Below are positions 35,435-44,645 of a stretch of DNA of 59,771 bases, piece by piece; position 1 is the stretch's first letter; each line of letters opens with the position of its first letter. The notes under the pieces were generated by a model. That model was not told the DNA's origin. It did not search any database and worked only from the letters and a program-made list of their open reading frames with translations. The DNA is from Phycisphaerae bacterium (lineage in GTDB: Bacteria; Planctomycetota; Phycisphaerae; Sedimentisphaerales; Anaerobacaceae): positions 1-59,771 of the forward strand of contig JAAYBV010000037.1 in NCBI GenBank assembly GCA_012744475.1, given 5' to 3'. The translations under genes were made by a program, and so were the position numbers.

Positions 35435-35908
35435 CTAACCAGTACTCTGCGCCGCGAAGGCTCGGGCCAGTGTCACCGCCCAGCCGGCAGCCAGAACCAC
35501 GAGCAAACCCACGATCCAGTACGTTACCTTCGTCTCGTACAAGAGACGATCGAAGACCCTGAAATATACCCCAAGGACTGCCGTCAGAAAAGCCAAAAAT
35601 GCCGTCAGCACGAGGACACTGCACAGAAACGCGGCGGCCGGCTGAATGTAAAACGCATCCAACAATTGCCCTCGCGCAAAGGCGAGCACGGAGGTCGTCA
35701 TGCCGCAGGCCGGACAGGGCCATCCCGTCCGCTGCCTGAAACCGCACGGGTTGAAAAGCAGCCCGAAGTCGAAACCACGTCGCTGAAGGACCCACAGGCC
35801 CGCGAAGAGCGAGAGAATCGACAACGATATCCCCAAGGCCACACGGCGCTCCGAAGCCGTTGCGCCACGGGTGAGTTTGGCGGCATTTGCCGATTGGCGT
35901 GTCAGCAT
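35435..35908 (-). CDS. DUF2752 family membrane protein
   Basis: A 157-residue protein with about three membrane segments (roughly 22-40, 75-100, 125-148) and the DUF2752 signature CGFRQRTGWPCPACGMTTS, a CxxC-containing loop whose function is not known. The ATG at 35908 gives this form; the longer frame runs into the divergent gene. It begins a minus-strand run with serA 36 bases downstream. The -10 box lies 10 bases before the ATG and no Shine-Dalgarno is seen, so the message may be nearly leaderless. Confidence 0.8.
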   Translation of the reverse strand: MLTRQSANAAKLTRGATASERRVALGISLSILSLFAGLWVLQRRGFDFGLLFNPCGFRQRTGWPCPACGMTTSVLAFARGQLLDAFYIQPAAAFLCSVLVLTAFLAFLTAVLGVYFRVFDRLLYETKVTYWIVGLLVVLAAGWAVTLARAFAAQSTG

Positions 35909-35917
35909 AGCGACAGT

Positions 35918-35946
35918 AGAATAGAAGGAGTCAACACCCCTGTCAA
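35918..35946 (-). promoter_or_regulatory. Promoter of the DUF2752-serA run
   Basis: On the minus strand a perfect TTGACA (35946-35941), a 17-base spacer and TATTCT (35923-35918). Transcription would begin within a few bases of the ATG at 35908. Confidence 0.6.
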
Positions 35947-35969
35947 CGATAACGAAGAGGTAGCCCGGT

Positions 35970-36785
35970 ATGTGCTTGGAACAGCAGGCGTTAAGCCAGA
36001 TTCTCGAGACAGCCATTGTCGCCGCCCGGCTCGCGGGTCAGCACGCGATGGAGGAAATGAACTACGTCAAGGCCACCTTGAAGAATCCGACCGAGCTGGT
36101 CACCGACGCCGACCGGCATTGCCAGCAGCTCATCGTCGACCGCATCAAGGAGAGCTTCCCCGACCACGGTTTCATCGCCGAAGAAGGTGAACCGGGAAGG
36201 ATCTTCAAGCGCGCCCCTCGCGGCGAGCCGGCCATCTGGTGGGTGATCGACCCGATCGACGGGACGAACAACTTCGCTCACGCCATTCCGATCTTCACGG
36301 TCAGCATCGGCGTCCTCTACGAGGGCCGGCCGATCGCCGGCGTCGTCTTCGACCCCGCCACCGAATCGATGTACACGGCGGTCAAAGGAGGAGAAGCCCA
36401 GCTCAACGGCCGACGCATCGAGACCGGCCAGGACGACATCGCCGCCGTGAACAGCATCGGGCTGGACAGCCACTTCGGCGACCCGCTGCCGAGCTGGGTC
36501 GCTCGCATCATTCGCCAGTCGCGATTCCGCAACTTCGGAACGACCGCGCTGCAACTGGCGTACGTGGCCGCAGGAGGATTGATCGGCACCGTGGTCTGCA
36601 CGCCGAAGCTGTGGGACATCGCCGCCGGAGTCATGATCGCCGAGGCCGCCGGAGCGATCGCGACCGACTGGAGGGGCAGACCCCTGTTCCCCGTGGACCT
36701 GGACAACTACGAGGGACACGCCTTCGATGTGCTCGTCGCCAACAGGAAAGTGCATCCCAGGCTCGTCGAGTGGATCGGCGCGTAG
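35970..36785 (+). CDS. Inositol monophosphatase family protein
   Basis: A 271-residue Mg2+-dependent phosphatase of the SuhB/IMPase family, acting on inositol-1-phosphate or related sugar phosphates. The metal-binding motifs are seen: the EE of IAEEGE, the DPIDGTNNF loop, and the C-terminal WDIAAG. Length is normal. The ATG follows AGAGGTAGCCCGGT. It is transcribed away from the DUF2752 gene and converges with the GspK-like gene only three bases later. It could be SuhB, which also helps rRNA transcription in some bacteria, but context gives no hint. Confidence 0.9.
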   Translation: MCLEQQALSQILETAIVAARLAGQHAMEEMNYVKATLKNPTELVTDADRHCQQLIVDRIKESFPDHGFIAEEGEPGRIFKRAPRGEPAIWWVIDPIDGTNNFAHAIPIFTVSIGVLYEGRPIAGVVFDPATESMYTAVKGGEAQLNGRRIETGQDDIAAVNSIGLDSHFGDPLPSWVARIIRQSRFRNFGTTALQLAYVAAGGLIGTVVCTPKLWDIAAGVMIAEAAGAIATDWRGRPLFPVDLDNYEGHAFDVLVANRKVHPRLVEWIGA

Positions 36786-36788
36786 ATC

Positions 36789-39323
36789 CTATCGCGGATC
36801 GGGAACCGGATACAGCGAGACCAGTCTCGCTCTTGGATTTGCCTCGCTCGTCTGACTCCGGTCGAGGATGGCCATCATTCGTTTCTGCGGCCCGTTGACG
36901 CCGATCCGCACCAGGATATACGCCGTGAAGACGTCGCTGCGCACCGTCACCAAGTCGCTGACTCGCGTGAAGAGCACGTCGCGTTCCTCCAGATCGTCGC
37001 GCACCCGGTCATAGGTGACATCGGGGCCGCGCGGGTCGTCCTCGTGCAGATTGTCGAGCCCGTCGCTGCCCAGTTGCCGCATTTCCGGAACCTGCAACAA
37101 GCCGGCGGGACTGCGGAAGGGACCGTGCTGCTCGCGGTATTCCACGATTGCCTGGGCCCGCGCGAAGGTGGGCTGTCCATTGGGCTGATACTGCATCCAC
37201 GGCAACTGCGCGATCACAAACCACGGCGCCGTGTTGATGTTGATCCGTCCCATGATGCGCGTCTCGTCGGCGGATCGGCCATGCTCGGTCGGATCGAGGA
37301 CGGTCAGGTAGTTCAGCAATTCCGCGTAGTCCGGCCGGGCAAGGTCCAGCAACACGCCGGCCGCCGTATCGTCGCGGGTGACGCCGGAGGCGCTGGTGGC
37401 AAAGAGCATTCCCAGTTCGCCGATGTTCTTCAGCGGCCGGTTCGCCGGGTGGGCCTGGATGACACCTTCATCGGGATCCACGTAATTGCCTGTGGCATGA
37501 CCAAGCCCCGGAGAATCCGTCGCGATTTCACTCCAGAGTTTGCGGATGCACTTGCCGGGCGAGATGTCTCGCTGGAGACTGCGGGCCCCCTGGTCGGGCG
37601 CCATCCAGCCGGTCCCCACCCTCGTGTGATCGACCGTCGTCCACGTATCCGTCTGCTCGACGTACCGTTCGAGCGATATCCTGGCTCCCTGCGCGAAGCC
37701 GTTGGGATCGATCTGGGCCGTGGGATTGGCGTACGCGCTCGGGCGATACCCATACCGCTGGAGGGCATCTTCCGGATCCGGATCGGAGAACCCACTGTCG
37801 TTGAATAGCTCCGCTATCGGGTCCTCATTGAGAATGACATGAAAACGTCGGGTCCCCGACCACACAATCGGCACGTGTCTGGACCCGCCGTCGTCCACGA
37901 TCGTCAGACGCCATTGGCCGGGCTGCGGATCCCTGTCTTCGAAGTATGGTTTGGAGAGTTCGATGGCCGTCGAAGTGTGAACCACACCGGTCGCGTCCGT
38001 CACCCCGCGGTAGGCGATTTCGGAGATATAGATGCAGGGCTGCTCGAAACCGTAGTAGTGCGCACCGGAACTGCCGGGAGCGGCGATGGCCGTGACGACG
38101 TCATCGTCGTCAATGTAGTCCCGCAGGTTGGCGACAAGCTGGGCGGAATCGGCACTGACGACATTCGCATCGCGGCCGGCCCCGCTCAGTGCGGTGACAA
38201 TGGCGTCGCGAATGGCGTTCTCGTCGGCGCTGTTGACATTCACCTTCTTGCGCAGCGTCACCGAGCCGACCTCGATCGGTCTGGGCGTGATAATCCGGTC
38301 CATGTTGTACGTCGTGGCCAGATGCCGGTACGCGTAATTGGGATCGAGCGTCCCGTCGTCGCGGACCCGGGCAAACCAGCTGTCGAGCGCCTCGCCCGCC
38401 GAATCCACAGGCGTGGAGATCGTACGGGGCTTGAAGCGTCCCCACGTTTCGATGCGCGCGTCGATGTCCGCGTGATTGAGCAGGAACCGATAGCGCAACT
38501 CCAGCTCATCCGACAGATCGAACGTGCGATACGGGCTGTTCGGATCCGATCGGCCGTATTGCCAGATCACCCACTGCTCATATCCCCTCAAGCCCTGGGT
38601 CGGATCGATTCGGCGCTCCGCCAGCAGCGCCGCCGCGTGATTTTGCCGGTCCGCCGGCGTGCTGTTACGGTCCCCCGCCAAGGCGATCACATTGATCTGC
38701 TGGACGCTGTTTCCATCGACGCTGGCGGAGTCGGGCCGGTTCGGATCGAACCAATAGCCTGTGTTGACGTTCAGCATGGCGGAGTTGTCGATGATCCGAA
38801 CGGCGGCGTAGACCGGCCTGCCTCGGCTCGACGTGATGTCAGGCACCTTGAACCACCGTGCATCTCCCACGCCGTCTCCGCTGGCGTCGGCGTTGGTCCC
38901 GGTCATATTGACGTCGATGACGTCTCGATCCCCGATGACACGGATTCGCACGTTTCTTGCGTCGGCCGCATTGATGTCGGCGATACGACTGATCTGCCGC
39001 CAGTAGTAGTCAGAACCCGACCGATAAGGCTCCAGGTCCGCCAGCCACGGATCGTTCGCGTCCGGGAAATCCCAGTACTCCGGATCGCCTGAAACACCGG
39101 GTGTGTCGGCAATCAGCATCTCGCCGATCTGGGCCACGAGTGTCTCGACCGCCAGGCTGAGCTGCTGATTCTCCGCCGCCGCCGACGCGGCCATCCGGTC
39201 GATCCGCGCCGTCATGATGAACAGAACGCCCACGATCGCCAGCAGGCTCGTGAGAACCACCGTGAGGATCAACGCCGAACCCGGACGAGAGTCCGCCGAG
39301 GATTGTCTTGCCCATGCCGCCAT
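36789..39323 (-). CDS. GspK-like type II secretion minor pseudopilin
   Basis: An 844-residue protein resembling GspK, the large minor pseudopilin that caps the type II secretion pseudopilus. It starts with a short basic leader and a hydrophobic helix (about 15-40), has a large extracytoplasmic part, and near the C-terminus a helix-hairpin-helix-like segment with RININTAPWFVIAQL and an AIVEYREQHGPFRSPAGLL region. Usual GspK is about 300-350 residues, so this form is more than twice the normal size. It is the last gene of the pseudopilin run, 11 bases after the GspJ-like gene. The ATG follows GGGGGAACGG. Confidence 0.75.
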   Translation of the reverse strand: MAAWARQSSADSRPGSALILTVVLTSLLAIVGVLFIMTARIDRMAASAAAENQQLSLAVETLVAQIGEMLIADTPGVSGDPEYWDFPDANDPWLADLEPYRSGSDYYWRQISRIADINAADARNVRIRVIGDRDVIDVNMTGTNADASGDGVGDARWFKVPDITSSRGRPVYAAVRIIDNSAMLNVNTGYWFDPNRPDSASVDGNSVQQINVIALAGDRNSTPADRQNHAAALLAERRIDPTQGLRGYEQWVIWQYGRSDPNSPYRTFDLSDELELRYRFLLNHADIDARIETWGRFKPRTISTPVDSAGEALDSWFARVRDDGTLDPNYAYRHLATTYNMDRIITPRPIEVGSVTLRKKVNVNSADENAIRDAIVTALSGAGRDANVVSADSAQLVANLRDYIDDDDVVTAIAAPGSSGAHYYGFEQPCIYISEIAYRGVTDATGVVHTSTAIELSKPYFEDRDPQPGQWRLTIVDDGGSRHVPIVWSGTRRFHVILNEDPIAELFNDSGFSDPDPEDALQRYGYRPSAYANPTAQIDPNGFAQGARISLERYVEQTDTWTTVDHTRVGTGWMAPDQGARSLQRDISPGKCIRKLWSEIATDSPGLGHATGNYVDPDEGVIQAHPANRPLKNIGELGMLFATSASGVTRDDTAAGVLLDLARPDYAELLNYLTVLDPTEHGRSADETRIMGRININTAPWFVIAQLPWMQYQPNGQPTFARAQAIVEYREQHGPFRSPAGLLQVPEMRQLGSDGLDNLHEDDPRGPDVTYDRVRDDLEERDVLFTRVSDLVTVRSDVFTAYILVRIGVNGPQKRMMAILDRSQTSEANPRARLVSLYPVPDPR

Positions 39324-39334
39324 CCGTTCCCCCG

Positions 39335-40402
39335 TCAGTCGTCCAAATAGACTATGTGTGTGAACGTCCTGCCGCCCGTGAGAAGCCCTTTCGAGTCGTA
39401 CAGGGTGAAGGTGAATTTCAGGGCGCGTCCCAGGCCGGGGATTTCGTGCAGATGCGCCTCGTCGATACGCGAGGCCTCATACGTGACGTCCCGCAGCGTC
39501 ACCGCGCCGCGCGGATACCAGATTCCGGGGTTGTCGTTCGGATCCAGATCGTCACCCTCCAGGAGGAAATCGGAGTCATCGTCCAGCTCTTCGTCGCCGT
39601 CCGGATTGACCTCCGGCATCCATCGCTGCTCCGTGTCGTTCCAGCCCTGGACGGCAAACTGCCCCACGCCGTCGCATAGCAGCGCGTGCACGGGGTCCGG
39701 CTGAGACAGGTCGATCACGACGCCGCGGGCGGCTTCGCTCGTCGTACTGGTAGCGGCGCCGGCAATCGTAACGTCACCCACCACGGACAGAATGTCGATC
39801 TTCTCGGCCCTGGGAATCTGCATCCACTCCTGCAACGAGATGTTGTCGTATTCGAGGCTGCTGTTCCATTCCCGCCATTGCTCGTCGGTAAACGAACCGG
39901 TGTCGAGTTTGTCGTCGGGGTCCGCCGTGGGCACGAGGATGTGCACCGTTCGCGCCAGCATCCGCTCGGCCGGCTCCTGCTCCTGTGGCCGCAACCGTCC
40001 GACCGCATTGTCGGCCGGTCTGCTCACGAGGGTATAGCAGACACGTGCCACGTTGCCGCGGACGGCAGGATCGGCTTTGTACGTCTGGAAATCCCCCGTG
40101 GTGAAGAACATGATCCGGTCGAATCGCTCGAAGGCCAACGGATCGTTCGCATTCGGACCGCTGTAGTCGCTCTTGCGCTCGGCGTCCCAGATGATGAACA
40201 GGTCTCCGTCCTTGCGCCATCCCTGGAAGTCGGCGTCGAGCTGTTCGGTGATCACGCGGAGCTTCTGCATGATCTCGGCGTTGGCCAGGGCGACCCGGTG
40301 CGAGTCAATGCTCACCCGGAAGATCACGCTGGCGAACGACATGACCACCGCCAGAATGCCCAGCGCCACCACCAGTTCGATCAATGTAAAGGCTCTTCGC
40401 AT
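39335..40402 (-). CDS. GspJ-like prepilin-type protein
   Basis: A 355-residue protein with a type III (prepilin) signal: MRRAFTLIELVVALGIL, cleaved after a short leader ahead of the Phe, with Glu at mature position 5. The hydrophobic helix runs to about residue 26 and is followed by a large soluble domain with an acidic stretch rich in Asp and Glu (EELDDDSDF). Position and order match GspJ of type II secretion systems. It lies nine bases after the GspI-like gene. Ribosome site support at 40402 is weak. Confidence 0.75.
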   Translation of the reverse strand: MRRAFTLIELVVALGILAVVMSFASVIFRVSIDSHRVALANAEIMQKLRVITEQLDADFQGWRKDGDLFIIWDAERKSDYSGPNANDPLAFERFDRIMFFTTGDFQTYKADPAVRGNVARVCYTLVSRPADNAVGRLRPQEQEPAERMLARTVHILVPTADPDDKLDTGSFTDEQWREWNSSLEYDNISLQEWMQIPRAEKIDILSVVGDVTIAGAATSTTSEAARGVVIDLSQPDPVHALLCDGVGQFAVQGWNDTEQRWMPEVNPDGDEELDDDSDFLLEGDDLDPNDNPGIWYPRGAVTLRDVTYEASRIDEAHLHEIPGLGRALKFTFTLYDSKGLLTGGRTFTHIVYLDD

Positions 40403-40411
40403 TCTATCGCT

Positions 40412-41194
40412 CTAAAACCGCAGGACCTTCTGATAAACTGCCACCAGAGGACTTCGTCCGCCCGCCACCGGTGGTGGAACCACCCAGACCCACCCCCCCG
40501 CCGATGCCGCGATGTCGCCGCCGGTCCACGGACGATCCAGTTTGATCCGTTCGGGAGGTTCGCGGTATCGCTGAAGCACCCGATAGATCTGCCCTGTCTG
40601 GTCGTCGAGAAGCGTGGCGCCGTCGTTGGCGAACGTGTTCTCGTCGATCTGGTCCGAGGTCACTGAGTCGATGATCGACACTTCATCTTCTGCCAAGCCC
40701 GCCTCCTGGGTCACCCGGATGCGCAGCGGTCGAGGCAGGTCGCCCTGCTCCAGATTCGGGAAACCATCGCCGGAGGCGCGCACCCAATACCGAGCATCGG
40801 CCCCGGCGTGGCGACAGACGAACACCGTGACCTGAACCAGGTGACTGTCGGCTCCCAGACGCTTGCACAGAGCCCTCCAGGAGTACTGCCTGGCCGTATC
40901 GCCGGCGAGCGACGGATACAGGAACTCGTCGGTCGGGATCGTCGTGAGCTTCTCGTAGGACACAAACTCGTCGGTCTCCAGATTCGGATCGGACGGATCG
41001 AGACCGTACAGGCGAATCTTCACCAACGCCTCGTCGCTCGCCACCGCGGCAATCGTCCGTTCCGTCGACAGCGACGTGAAGTAGATGCCCGCCATGAACG
41101 TGCCGGCGACAAACACCATGCCAACCGCCAGAGTGCTGACGGCCAGCAGCGTCTCCAGAAGGGAAAAACCGTCTTGTCGCGGTTGCTTCTTCAT
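40412..41194 (-). CDS. GspI-like prepilin-type protein
   Basis: A 260-residue pseudopilin-like protein. The N-terminus (KKQPRQDGFSLLETLLAVS) is a prepilin signal with processing expected after the Gly before Phe. The helix runs to about residue 35. Its place between GspH- and GspJ-like genes suggests GspI, though the family is usually near 120 residues. The ATG at 41194 is preferred to a TTG three codons earlier. The upstream gene stops 10 bases before, so translation is likely coupled. Confidence 0.72.
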   Translation of the reverse strand: MKKQPRQDGFSLLETLLAVSTLAVGMVFVAGTFMAGIYFTSLSTERTIAAVASDEALVKIRLYGLDPSDPNLETDEFVSYEKLTTIPTDEFLYPSLAGDTARQYSWRALCKRLGADSHLVQVTVFVCRHAGADARYWVRASGDGFPNLEQGDLPRPLRIRVTQEAGLAEDEVSIIDSVTSDQIDENTFANDGATLLDDQTGQIYRVLQRYREPPERIKLDRPWTGGDIAASAGGWVWVVPPPVAGGRSPLVAVYQKVLRF

Positions 41195-41203
41195 ATCGCC
41201 CAA

Positions 41204-42055
41204 TCATTCGGATGAGATCAACGTCCCCGTATGGGGGCTCACGTACACCACGCCGTCGCCCGATAGTCCCGACAGATACTCCGACCACACGACCTTCCTT
41301 TGGAACAGATCCGCCAGACGCTGGTGATCGCAGATGACGAAACTCGTGCGGCTCATCTCCCGGCCGAGACCGTAATCGGCCCCGTTTCCCGGCGAGGGAT
41401 TGCGCGCGGAGTAGTCGTCCTGAATGAACATGCCCCGACCGTATTCGGTGATATTCACAGCGGAGTTGAACACCTGGTCCAGGGACACTTTGCTCGACCC
41501 GCTTTCGTTGCTGGGCAGGCTGTACCCGTCCCGATTGCGGACACGCACTTCGCGCACCACCAGCTTGCCCGAGGGTGAGAACAAAATCGAAAACGCCGAG
41601 GCGTCGTTCAACTCGTGCTCTTCGTCGATATCGCTGTCGGCCGCGAGCTGGCTGAGGTCCAGGACCCCCACGGTATCGGGCAGCTTCACCGGTTCCAGAC
41701 CCTCCACCGCTCGGAAACCGATGGCCAATCCCCCTATGTTCTTCGGCTCTTCATGCACGATAAAGATCATGTATTGCGGCGCATCCACTACGCCGATCAG
41801 CGGGTTCTGCGAATCCCTCGATCGGCACAGCTTCTGAAATCGTACGCCGGTGTATTTCTGATTCCTCACGGCCATGGCCCGCGCGGAGCTGAGGGCGGCA
41901 CTGATCATGCTGCGCGTGCCGCTCTGCGATTCGAACGAATGAACCAGCGACCGCAACGCCGGAAGCCCGAAGCCCACCAACAGCGCGATGGTCGCGATCA
42001 CCAGCGTCATCTCGATCAGCGTCAGACCACCCTTGTTGTGCGCTTGGCAATTCAT
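41204..42055 (-). CDS. GspH-like prepilin-type protein
   Basis: A 283-residue pseudopilin-like protein with a prepilin signal (HNKGGLTLIEMTLVIATIALL), then a helix and soluble domain with the SARAMAVRNQK segment common in GspH/FimT-like pseudopilins. The ATG at 42055 has a GGAAG site close by; the longer frame to 42091 adds residues without support. It is 98 bases after the GspG-like gene at 42154. Confidence 0.72.
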   Translation of the reverse strand: MNCQAHNKGGLTLIEMTLVIATIALLVGFGLPALRSLVHSFESQSGTRSMISAALSSARAMAVRNQKYTGVRFQKLCRSRDSQNPLIGVVDAPQYMIFIVHEEPKNIGGLAIGFRAVEGLEPVKLPDTVGVLDLSQLAADSDIDEEHELNDASAFSILFSPSGKLVVREVRVRNRDGYSLPSNESGSSKVSLDQVFNSAVNITEYGRGMFIQDDYSARNPSPGNGADYGLGREMSRTSFVICDHQRLADLFQRKVVWSEYLSGLSGDGVVYVSPHTGTLISSE

Positions 42056-42153
42056 AAGCTTCCGTTTCACATCGAGCCGAAGTCGGCCCATTCAAGGCGA
42101 ACGCCTGCGGGGCATGCCTGCCCCCATACCCTCTCTGGTCATGTGCTTCTTCG

Positions 42154-42633
42154 TCAGCCGGGTCTGCTGCTGATGTCGTCTTCGGTTCCGAACTCTTTGT
42201 CCGGTCCTGCCGAGAGCAGTTCCGGAAGATCGTCATCCGGTCCGTAGCGATAATCCAACACTGTTCCCCACGGGTCGCGGACCTCGGCGACATGCGGGTC
42301 GGGCTGGTCGCCCTGCCTCGGGAAACTCGGCAGATGCGCCAGAACCTGGCGTGAGGCCGGCTCGGCCATCAGCCGCCCGTACAATTCCCGCATGTGCACC
42401 GCCGCGTTGGCATAATCCAGTTCCGGCTGGGGCGGAAACTCGCCCGTTTCTTCCCGGTACTCCTGCAAGGCGCTCCTGAACAGTGCAAACGCGCTGGCCA
42501 GGTCGCGCTCCTTGGCCTGATTGCTCATCCGCAGCGTCAGCATCACCACCATGCCGGCCACCACCGCGACGATGGCCACCACGACCAGCATCTCCACGAG
42601 GCTCAGTCCAACATGTCGTCTTGCATTCGTCAT
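42154..42633 (-). CDS. GspG-like major-type pseudopilin
   Basis: A 159-residue pseudopilin close to the normal GspG size. It has a prepilin signal (RHVGLSLVEMLVVVAIV), the helix, then a beta region and a C-terminal calcium-type loop ending SAGPDKEFGTEDDIS. GspG calcium loops stabilise the pseudopilus. This is the third and shortest of three GspG-like genes in a row, and may be the major subunit. The ATG at 42633 is chosen by the signal sequence. Confidence 0.78.
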   Translation of the reverse strand: MTNARRHVGLSLVEMLVVVAIVAVVAGMVVMLTLRMSNQAKERDLASAFALFRSALQEYREETGEFPPQPELDYANAAVHMRELYGRLMAEPASRQVLAHLPSFPRQGDQPDPHVAEVRDPWGTVLDYRYGPDDDLPELLSAGPDKEFGTEDDISSRPG

Positions 42634-42664
42634 GGCTTCAGACCGCCGCCGCAACCGACCCGAC

Positions 42665-43597
42665 CTACCGCTGGAAATTGCAGACGTCGTCGTCGGTGCC
42701 GTAGAAACCGTCGTAGCCCGCCGAGATCAGGATGTAGGAATCGCCCTTGTGCGGGACCGGAAAATTCTGCGTCGAGGCCCGCCAGTCGGTGATGAAGTCG
42801 TAGAACGTGGCCACCGAGCCCGCCAACGGGTTCCAGAACCGCCCGGGGGCTCTCAACGGAGCCGTTCCCCGCTGTGCCAGGTCGATCTGCTCCTTGGCGA
42901 CGATGAGATAGTCGTTGTCCCGGCTGTCGTAGATGTTCTCCCGGACTTTCTCCGAGGGGTTCGCGCGATAGTAGAGCACGGGCAGGCCGGACTTGCGACG
43001 CGATCCATCCAGAAGCGTTACGTCCTTTCCTTTGCCGAAGACGTCTCCGAGAACGAAGGTATTCGCCGCCAGCGGTACCCCGACCGCTCCCAGATCGAAC
43101 AACCCATCCTGGTTGCCGGCCACGCCCAGTCGCACGGCGTTGGCCGTATCCAGATCCAGGTAGCGGGACTTCCTCTTGTTCATGTCGTACTCGACCGTCC
43201 GGTCGTAGAGGAAATAGGTCCCTTCCCCGTGGGTCGTCGTCCCGACACGATAGGGCCAGCGGTTCATCCCGTCGGCGCGCCAGCCCGAATCCGGGTGGAA
43301 GCCCAGCAGGTCCCAGCCGAGCAGGGCCTCCGCCAGTTTCTGGGCGCCCGAGGAGTTCTCCGTCTGCTGCGTGTCACGCAGCCACGTGTAACGGTCAGAG
43401 GGCGGCAGACTCCCGTAGTCGTTCTTGAACGTCGCCAGGGCCAGATCGATGGCCGTAAACTGCACCTTCTGCTTGGCCTCCCGGGCCGTCTTCCTGACCA
43501 TGCCGATGGCCGGCAGGAGCATCCCCGTGAGGATGGCGATGATTCCCACCACCACCAGGATCTCCACCAGTGTCAAACCTGACCTTTTCGGTTTCAC
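42665..43597 (-). CDS. Long GspG-like prepilin-type protein, copy 2
   Basis: A 310-residue pseudopilin-like protein starting at GTG 43597 after GAGGA. The prepilin signal is KRSGLTLVEILVVVGIIAIL. The C-terminus has the same Asp-rich loop as its neighbours (SAGYDGFYGTDDDVCNF). Compared with standard GspG it has about 150 extra residues, including an AEALLGWDLLGFHPDSGWR stretch that also occurs, in altered form, in the next gene upstream. The two long copies look like relatives by duplication. Confidence 0.76.
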   Translation of the reverse strand: MKPKRSGLTLVEILVVVGIIAILTGMLLPAIGMVRKTAREAKQKVQFTAIDLALATFKNDYGSLPPSDRYTWLRDTQQTENSSGAQKLAEALLGWDLLGFHPDSGWRADGMNRWPYRVGTTTHGEGTYFLYDRTVEYDMNKRKSRYLDLDTANAVRLGVAGNQDGLFDLGAVGVPLAANTFVLGDVFGKGKDVTLLDGSRRKSGLPVLYYRANPSEKVRENIYDSRDNDYLIVAKEQIDLAQRGTAPLRAPGRFWNPLAGSVATFYDFITDWRASTQNFPVPHKGDSYILISAGYDGFYGTDDDVCNFQR

Positions 43598-43708
43598 GAT
43601 CGTCCTCTTTCAATACCGACGGTTTCCGTCCAATGCTCGTCGCGCTGCCTCGGCTGGATCAGGCAATCCGTCCCGACAACAGGTCCAAGGATGTCGGTCG
43701 ATGGAACG

Positions 43709-44593
43709 CTATTCCCGGTACTTCCACTCAAAGTTGCAGATGTCGTCGGCGGTGCCATACTCGCCGTCCCAGCCGGCCGAGATCAGGATGTACGAATCGG
43801 GCCTGTACGGCCGGTCCGTCGTGCTGATCTTGTCGCTACGCGTGTTGCGGAAGAACCGAAGCGGGTCGGTCAGATTGTGGGGCGTCGCGGTGGAACCCGA
43901 GGCCTCCCAGGGCTTGCCCAACGTGAGCAGCGCCTGATTGTCATGGTAGTTATAGATGTTCCCCCGGCTGTCCGTGATGGTCATAGACGACGCCACGTTC
44001 GGATCGTGGAGATTGTTGGCGGTGTTGGCCTTGTAGTACAGGATCGGCATACCCGTCTTCTCGCCCGAGGCCATCTGGCGTTCGTACACGTCACACAGCA
44101 CGAACGTGTCGGGCAGGAACGAGCCGGCCCCACCGTCGCCATAGATCTGTCTCAGCCGGTAGGCATTGGCATTCTCCGCTTGCAGGTAGGGCCCCTTCCG
44201 CGCCGACAAGTTTGCGGCCGTCGGATTGGGTGGATACAACTGCACGCCGCCGGGGCCCAGACCGTCGCGACGGAACAGGGTGTTCGCGTGACAGCCGAGC
44301 AGGTCTTTGCCCATGATGGCTTCCGCCAGTCTCATCGAGCCACAGTATGGAGCGCCAGTCGGATCGAGCGAGCCGGAATCCGGGTAGCCGCCGAATTCGT
44401 TGCTGAACAGCTCGATGGCGGCGTCGATGCTGCGCAATTGCGCCATCTGCTTGACGTTGGTGGCGAACTTCTTGGCCTTGTTCAAGGCCGGTACGAGCAG
44501 GCCGATCAGGATGACGATGATGCTCATCACGGTCAGCAGCTCGACGATCGTGAACGCCCTCGGCGTTCTGGCTGGGTTGGCGACTGGTCTCAT
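43709..44593 (-). CDS. Long GspG-like prepilin-type protein, copy 1
   Basis: A 294-residue pseudopilin-like protein. The ATG at 44593 lies seven bases after AAGGAG; the longer frame to 44662 is not needed. Prepilin signal: TPRAFTIVELLTVMSIIVIL. It shares AEAIMGKDLLGCHANTLFR with the AEALLGWDLLGFHP stretch of copy 2 and ends in SAGWDGEYGTADDICNF. The gene follows gspF by 52 bases. Confidence 0.76.
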   Translation of the reverse strand: MRPVANPARTPRAFTIVELLTVMSIIVILIGLLVPALNKAKKFATNVKQMAQLRSIDAAIELFSNEFGGYPDSGSLDPTGAPYCGSMRLAEAIMGKDLLGCHANTLFRRDGLGPGGVQLYPPNPTAANLSARKGPYLQAENANAYRLRQIYGDGGAGSFLPDTFVLCDVYERQMASGEKTGMPILYYKANTANNLHDPNVASSMTITDSRGNIYNYHDNQALLTLGKPWEASGSTATPHNLTDPLRFFRNTRSDKISTTDRPYRPDSYILISAGWDGEYGTADDICNFEWKYRE

Positions 44594-44645
44594 TTCTGTT
44601 CTCCTTTTAAGATACATGATTGCCTGAATCTCGGTCGAGAGCCGA

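Noticed and set aside
33773-36190. An 805-codon plus-strand frame
   Set aside because: Antisense to serA and DUF2752 and overlapping the IMPase start in another frame; shadow of high-GC coding.
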